Assembly: GCF_001676705.1 (NCBI RefSeq)
Contig: NZ_CP016170.1
Coordinates: 2,666,001-2,730,000 of the forward strand
Length of the DNA: 64,000 nt
Reading direction: 5' to 3'
From: Bordetella bronchialis
Lineage (GTDB): Bacteria > Pseudomonadota > Gammaproteobacteria > Burkholderiales > Burkholderiaceae_B
The translations under genes were made by a program, and so were the position numbers. Positions 61,819 through 64,000 of this stretch are shown here, piece by piece. The notes below the pieces were generated by a model. The model did no database searches. It was not told where the DNA came from and saw nothing but the letters and a program-made list of their open reading frames with translations. The first letter of the stretch is position 1. The number at the start of each line of letters is the position of its first letter.

Positions 61819-62988
61819 ATGCCTTTGCCGTCACGATCCTTTATCGCCACCATAGAAGACCTGCGCAAGATCGCCGAAAAGCGGGTGCCGCGCATGTTTT
61901 ACGACTACGCGGATTCCGGCTCATGGACTGAATCGACCTATCGCGCCAACGAGGCCGATCTGCAGAAGATCCGTTTCCGCCAGCGCGTGGCGCGAAACAT
62001 GGAAAACCGCAATATCGCCACCACGATGGTGGGGATACCCACCGCCATGCCGGTGGCGCTGGCGCCCACGGGCCTGACCGGGATGCAGCATGCCGATGGC
62101 GAGATCCTGGCCGCGCAGGCGGCGGAAGCCTTCGGCGTGCCGTTCACCTTGTCCACCATGAGCATCTGCTCCATCGAGGACGTGGCGGAAAACACCACCA
62201 AGCCCTTCTGGTTCCAGCTGTACATGATGCGCGACCGCGACTTCATCGAACGGCTGATCGACCGCGCCAAGGCGGCCAATTGTTCGGCGCTGATGCTGAC
62301 GCTGGACCTGCAGATCCTGGGCCAGCGCCACAAGGACCTGCGCAACGGCCTGACGGCGCCGCCGCGCCTGACGCTGCGCAACATCCTGAACATGATGGGC
62401 AAGCCGGCCTGGTGCTACCACATGCTGGGCACCAAGCGGCGGGCCTTCCGCAATATCGTCGGCCATGCAAAGGGCGTGGGCGACATGTCGTCGCTGTCGT
62501 CCTGGACGGCGGAGCAGTTCGATCCGCGCCTGGATTGGGGCGACGTCGAATGGATCAAGAAGCGCTGGGGCGGCAAGCTCATCCTGAAAGGCATCCTGGA
62601 TGCCGAGGACGCGCGCCTGGCCGCCGATACCGGGGCGGACGCCCTGGTCGTCAGCAACCATGGCGGGCGCCAGCTGGACGGCGCGATGTCGGCCGTCAGC
62701 ATGCTGCCTTCCATCGTGGATGCGGTGGACAAGCGCATCGAGGTATGGATGGACAGCGGGATACGCTCGGGGCAGGACATCCTGCGCGCCGTGGCGCTGG
62801 GCGCGCGGGGCACGCTGATCGGCCGGTCGTTCCTGTACGGCCTGGGGGCGGGCGGGCGCGAAGGCGTGACCAAGGCGCTGCAGATCCTGGCCAATGAGCT
62901 GGATGTCACCATGGCCCTGTGCGGCCACCGCAACATCCACGACATCGATCGCGGAATCCTGATGCCGGGCACCTATCCGACGCCGTGA
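61819..62988 (+). CDS. FMN-dependent alpha-hydroxy-acid dehydrogenase (LldD-like)
   Basis: 389 aa. L-lactate dehydrogenase/glycolate oxidase family, usually membrane-associated and feeding electrons to the quinone pool. FYDYADSGSWTESTYRAN at the N-terminus, FMN-binding PTGLTGMQHADGE and FQLYMMRDR, Lys257 (LILKGIL) and the catalytic His281-Arg284 in SNHGGRQLDG; DSGIRSGQDILRAVALGA and LIGRSFLYGLGAGG close the phosphate site. Start 61819 fits the family. Lactate is likely but not proven; an lldR or lldP is not adjacent, and a LysR gene converges on it. Confidence 0.88.
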   Translation: MPLPSRSFIATIEDLRKIAEKRVPRMFYDYADSGSWTESTYRANEADLQKIRFRQRVARNMENRNIATTMVGIPTAMPVALAPTGLTGMQHADGEILAAQAAEAFGVPFTLSTMSICSIEDVAENTTKPFWFQLYMMRDRDFIERLIDRAKAANCSALMLTLDLQILGQRHKDLRNGLTAPPRLTLRNILNMMGKPAWCYHMLGTKRRAFRNIVGHAKGVGDMSSLSSWTAEQFDPRLDWGDVEWIKKRWGGKLILKGILDAEDARLAADTGADALVVSNHGGRQLDGAMSAVSMLPSIVDAVDKRIEVWMDSGIRSGQDILRAVALGARGTLIGRSFLYGLGAGGREGVTKALQILANELDVTMALCGHRNIHDIDRGILMPGTYPTP

Positions 62989-63021
62989 CGGGCGGGTCCG
63001 GCGGTGGCCGCCGGACCGGCG

Positions 63022-63909
63022 CTAAGGCCGCGATTGCACGATGAAGTCGTACAGGCGCTGCGCCGCGGCCGACAGCGCGCGGCCGCGCCGCTTGATCAGG
63101 CCCAGGGTACGCGCGATGGCCGGCTCCACCAGCGGCACGCTGACCAGGGTCGCATGGCCCAGGTGCGGCATGCCCAGCTTGGGCACCACGCCCACGCCCA
63201 CCCCGGCTTCCACCAGGCTGACCAGCGCGGGCACGTGCTGGACTTCGCAGAACCAGCGCGGCAGGGCCGCGGTATTGGCCAGTGCCTGGTCGATCAGCAT
63301 GCGGTTGCCGCTGCCCTGCGCGACGGCGACGTAGTCGTGCCCGGCCAGCTCGGCCCAGCGTACCTTGCGCCTGCGGGCCAGGGGGTGTTCGCGCGAGCAG
63401 GCCAGGACGAAGGGGTCTTCGATCAACGGCTCGAACTCCACGTCGGGCTCCTGCGTGCCGATATAGGTCAGGCCGAAGTCGGCCTCGCTGCGCGCGACGG
63501 TAGTCAGTATTTCCGCGGAGGTTTCGTCGCGGATGCGCAGGCGGATGCGCGGGTATTCGTCGTGATAGGCCTTGATCACGCGCGGCAGGAAAAACGCGAC
63601 CGCCGACGGGACGCAGGCGATGGTGACCTCGCCGGACATGCGGTCTGCCAGGTCGCGCGTGCCGAGCAGGGCGCTTTCCAGTTCGTTCAGCACATGCCTG
63701 GCCTTGTGCACGAAGCCACGCCCCGCGGTGGTCAGTTCCAGGCGCCGGGTGGTGCGCTCGAACAGGCGTATGCCCAGCGCGCCTTCCAGCTTTTCGATGC
63801 GCCGGCTCAGGGCGGATTGGGAAATGCACAGGACTTCCGCGGCGGCGCGGAAACTGCCGTGATCGCTGGCGGCCACGAAGGCGCGCAGGTCTGCCAAGTC
63901 GAAGTTCAT
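63022..63909 (-). CDS. LysR-family transcriptional regulator
   Basis: 295 aa. N-terminal helix-turn-helix NFDLADLRAFVAASDHGSFRAAAEVLCISQSALSRRIEKLE, then a substrate-binding domain (GEVTIACVPSAVAFFLPRVI onward). Convergent with the LldD-like gene, with 33 bases between stops. Its target may lie to the right of the window, since LysR genes usually face what they control. Confidence 0.9.
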   Translation of the reverse strand: MNFDLADLRAFVAASDHGSFRAAAEVLCISQSALSRRIEKLEGALGIRLFERTTRRLELTTAGRGFVHKARHVLNELESALLGTRDLADRMSGEVTIACVPSAVAFFLPRVIKAYHDEYPRIRLRIRDETSAEILTTVARSEADFGLTYIGTQEPDVEFEPLIEDPFVLACSREHPLARRRKVRWAELAGHDYVAVAQGSGNRMLIDQALANTAALPRWFCEVQHVPALVSLVEAGVGVGVVPKLGMPHLGHATLVSVPLVEPAIARTLGLIKRRGRALSAAAQRLYDFIVQSRP

Positions 63910-64000
63910 GCGGTTGTCAAGCGGGGCGGTGGCGCGATGTATCCGGGCGTCGGCGGTATCGGCCTAACGGCCCTGGGCATGATGGTCGCGGTCGATATGG

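Noticed and set aside
63937..64000. Short frame open to the right edge, and a minus-strand frame ending at 63964
   Set aside because: Too short to judge; either could be the end or start of a neighbouring gene outside the window.

Overview
The window is high-GC chromosomal DNA with dense, short-spaced genes. Everything recognised points to a beta-proteobacterium of the Burkholderiales, most likely Alcaligenaceae (Bordetella/Achromobacter type). The main reasons are three Bug-type (TctC-like) solute receptors without TctA/TctB partners, many LysR regulators next to small catabolic operons, and a Fur-like protein of Bordetella type. This placement is inference from gene content; no rRNA or other marker gene is present. 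No phage, IS element or CRISPR was seen.

Layout. 1-449: non-coding, with a 38-bp tandem repeat. 450-5548: a D-amino-acid salvage operon (Bug receptor, D-aminoacylase, Asp/Glu racemase) divergent from a LysR gene, then a GST. 5746-8435: two drug/metabolite transporters and a DUF423 protein. 8846-11888: a two-gene ABC importer with a fused double permease and an ATPase with an AAA-associated tail. 11910-19097: housekeeping and accessory genes (membrane metallophosphoesterase, DedA-rhodanese fusion, xerD, alkB, carbonic anhydrase, orphan MetQ-like receptor, PerM-type permease, divergent Fur paralogue). 19108-21865: LysR, Bug receptor and a LigK/RraA-type aldolase, closed by a clear terminator. 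22060-24698: paired short chromate transporters, HxlR regulator, phytanoyl-CoA-type dioxygenase. 24806-29843: YddA-like ABC transporter in operon with a sensor-less hybrid histidine kinase, converging on a MASE1-PAS membrane protein that has no output domain. 29903-33682: gamma-glutamyltransferase, slyX, a GT39-type membrane glycosyltransferase.

33724-45459 is a ten-gene minus-strand unit that reads, in order of transcription: alpha/beta hydrolase, amidohydrolase, LivH, LivM, LivK, LivG, a LivF fused to a Tm-1-like (UPF0261) domain, a PEP-hydrolase-type TIM barrel, a YqiK-type flotillin, and an SRPBCC protein. A divergent TetR gene with an inverted repeat in the shared promoter region probably controls it. 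It looks like uptake plus hydrolysis of an unknown amide or ester, with the unusual Tm-1/TIM-barrel pair embedded in the transporter genes.

46380-55317 mixes metabolic genes (an SDR lacking the YxxxK pair, succinate-semialdehyde dehydrogenase, a Bug receptor, an isocitrate/isopropylmalate dehydrogenase and a PrpB-like lyase) with three genes of a different kind. The main one (46380-47963) encodes a protein whose C-terminal 320 residues look like the NEL E3 ubiquitin-ligase domain of the type III effectors IpaH/SspH/NopM, but without leucine-rich repeats. Two small orphan proteins (165 and 192 aa) lie nearby. 55494-61524 is a complete RND tripartite efflux operon, followed by an FMN-dependent alpha-hydroxy-acid dehydrogenase and a LysR gene.
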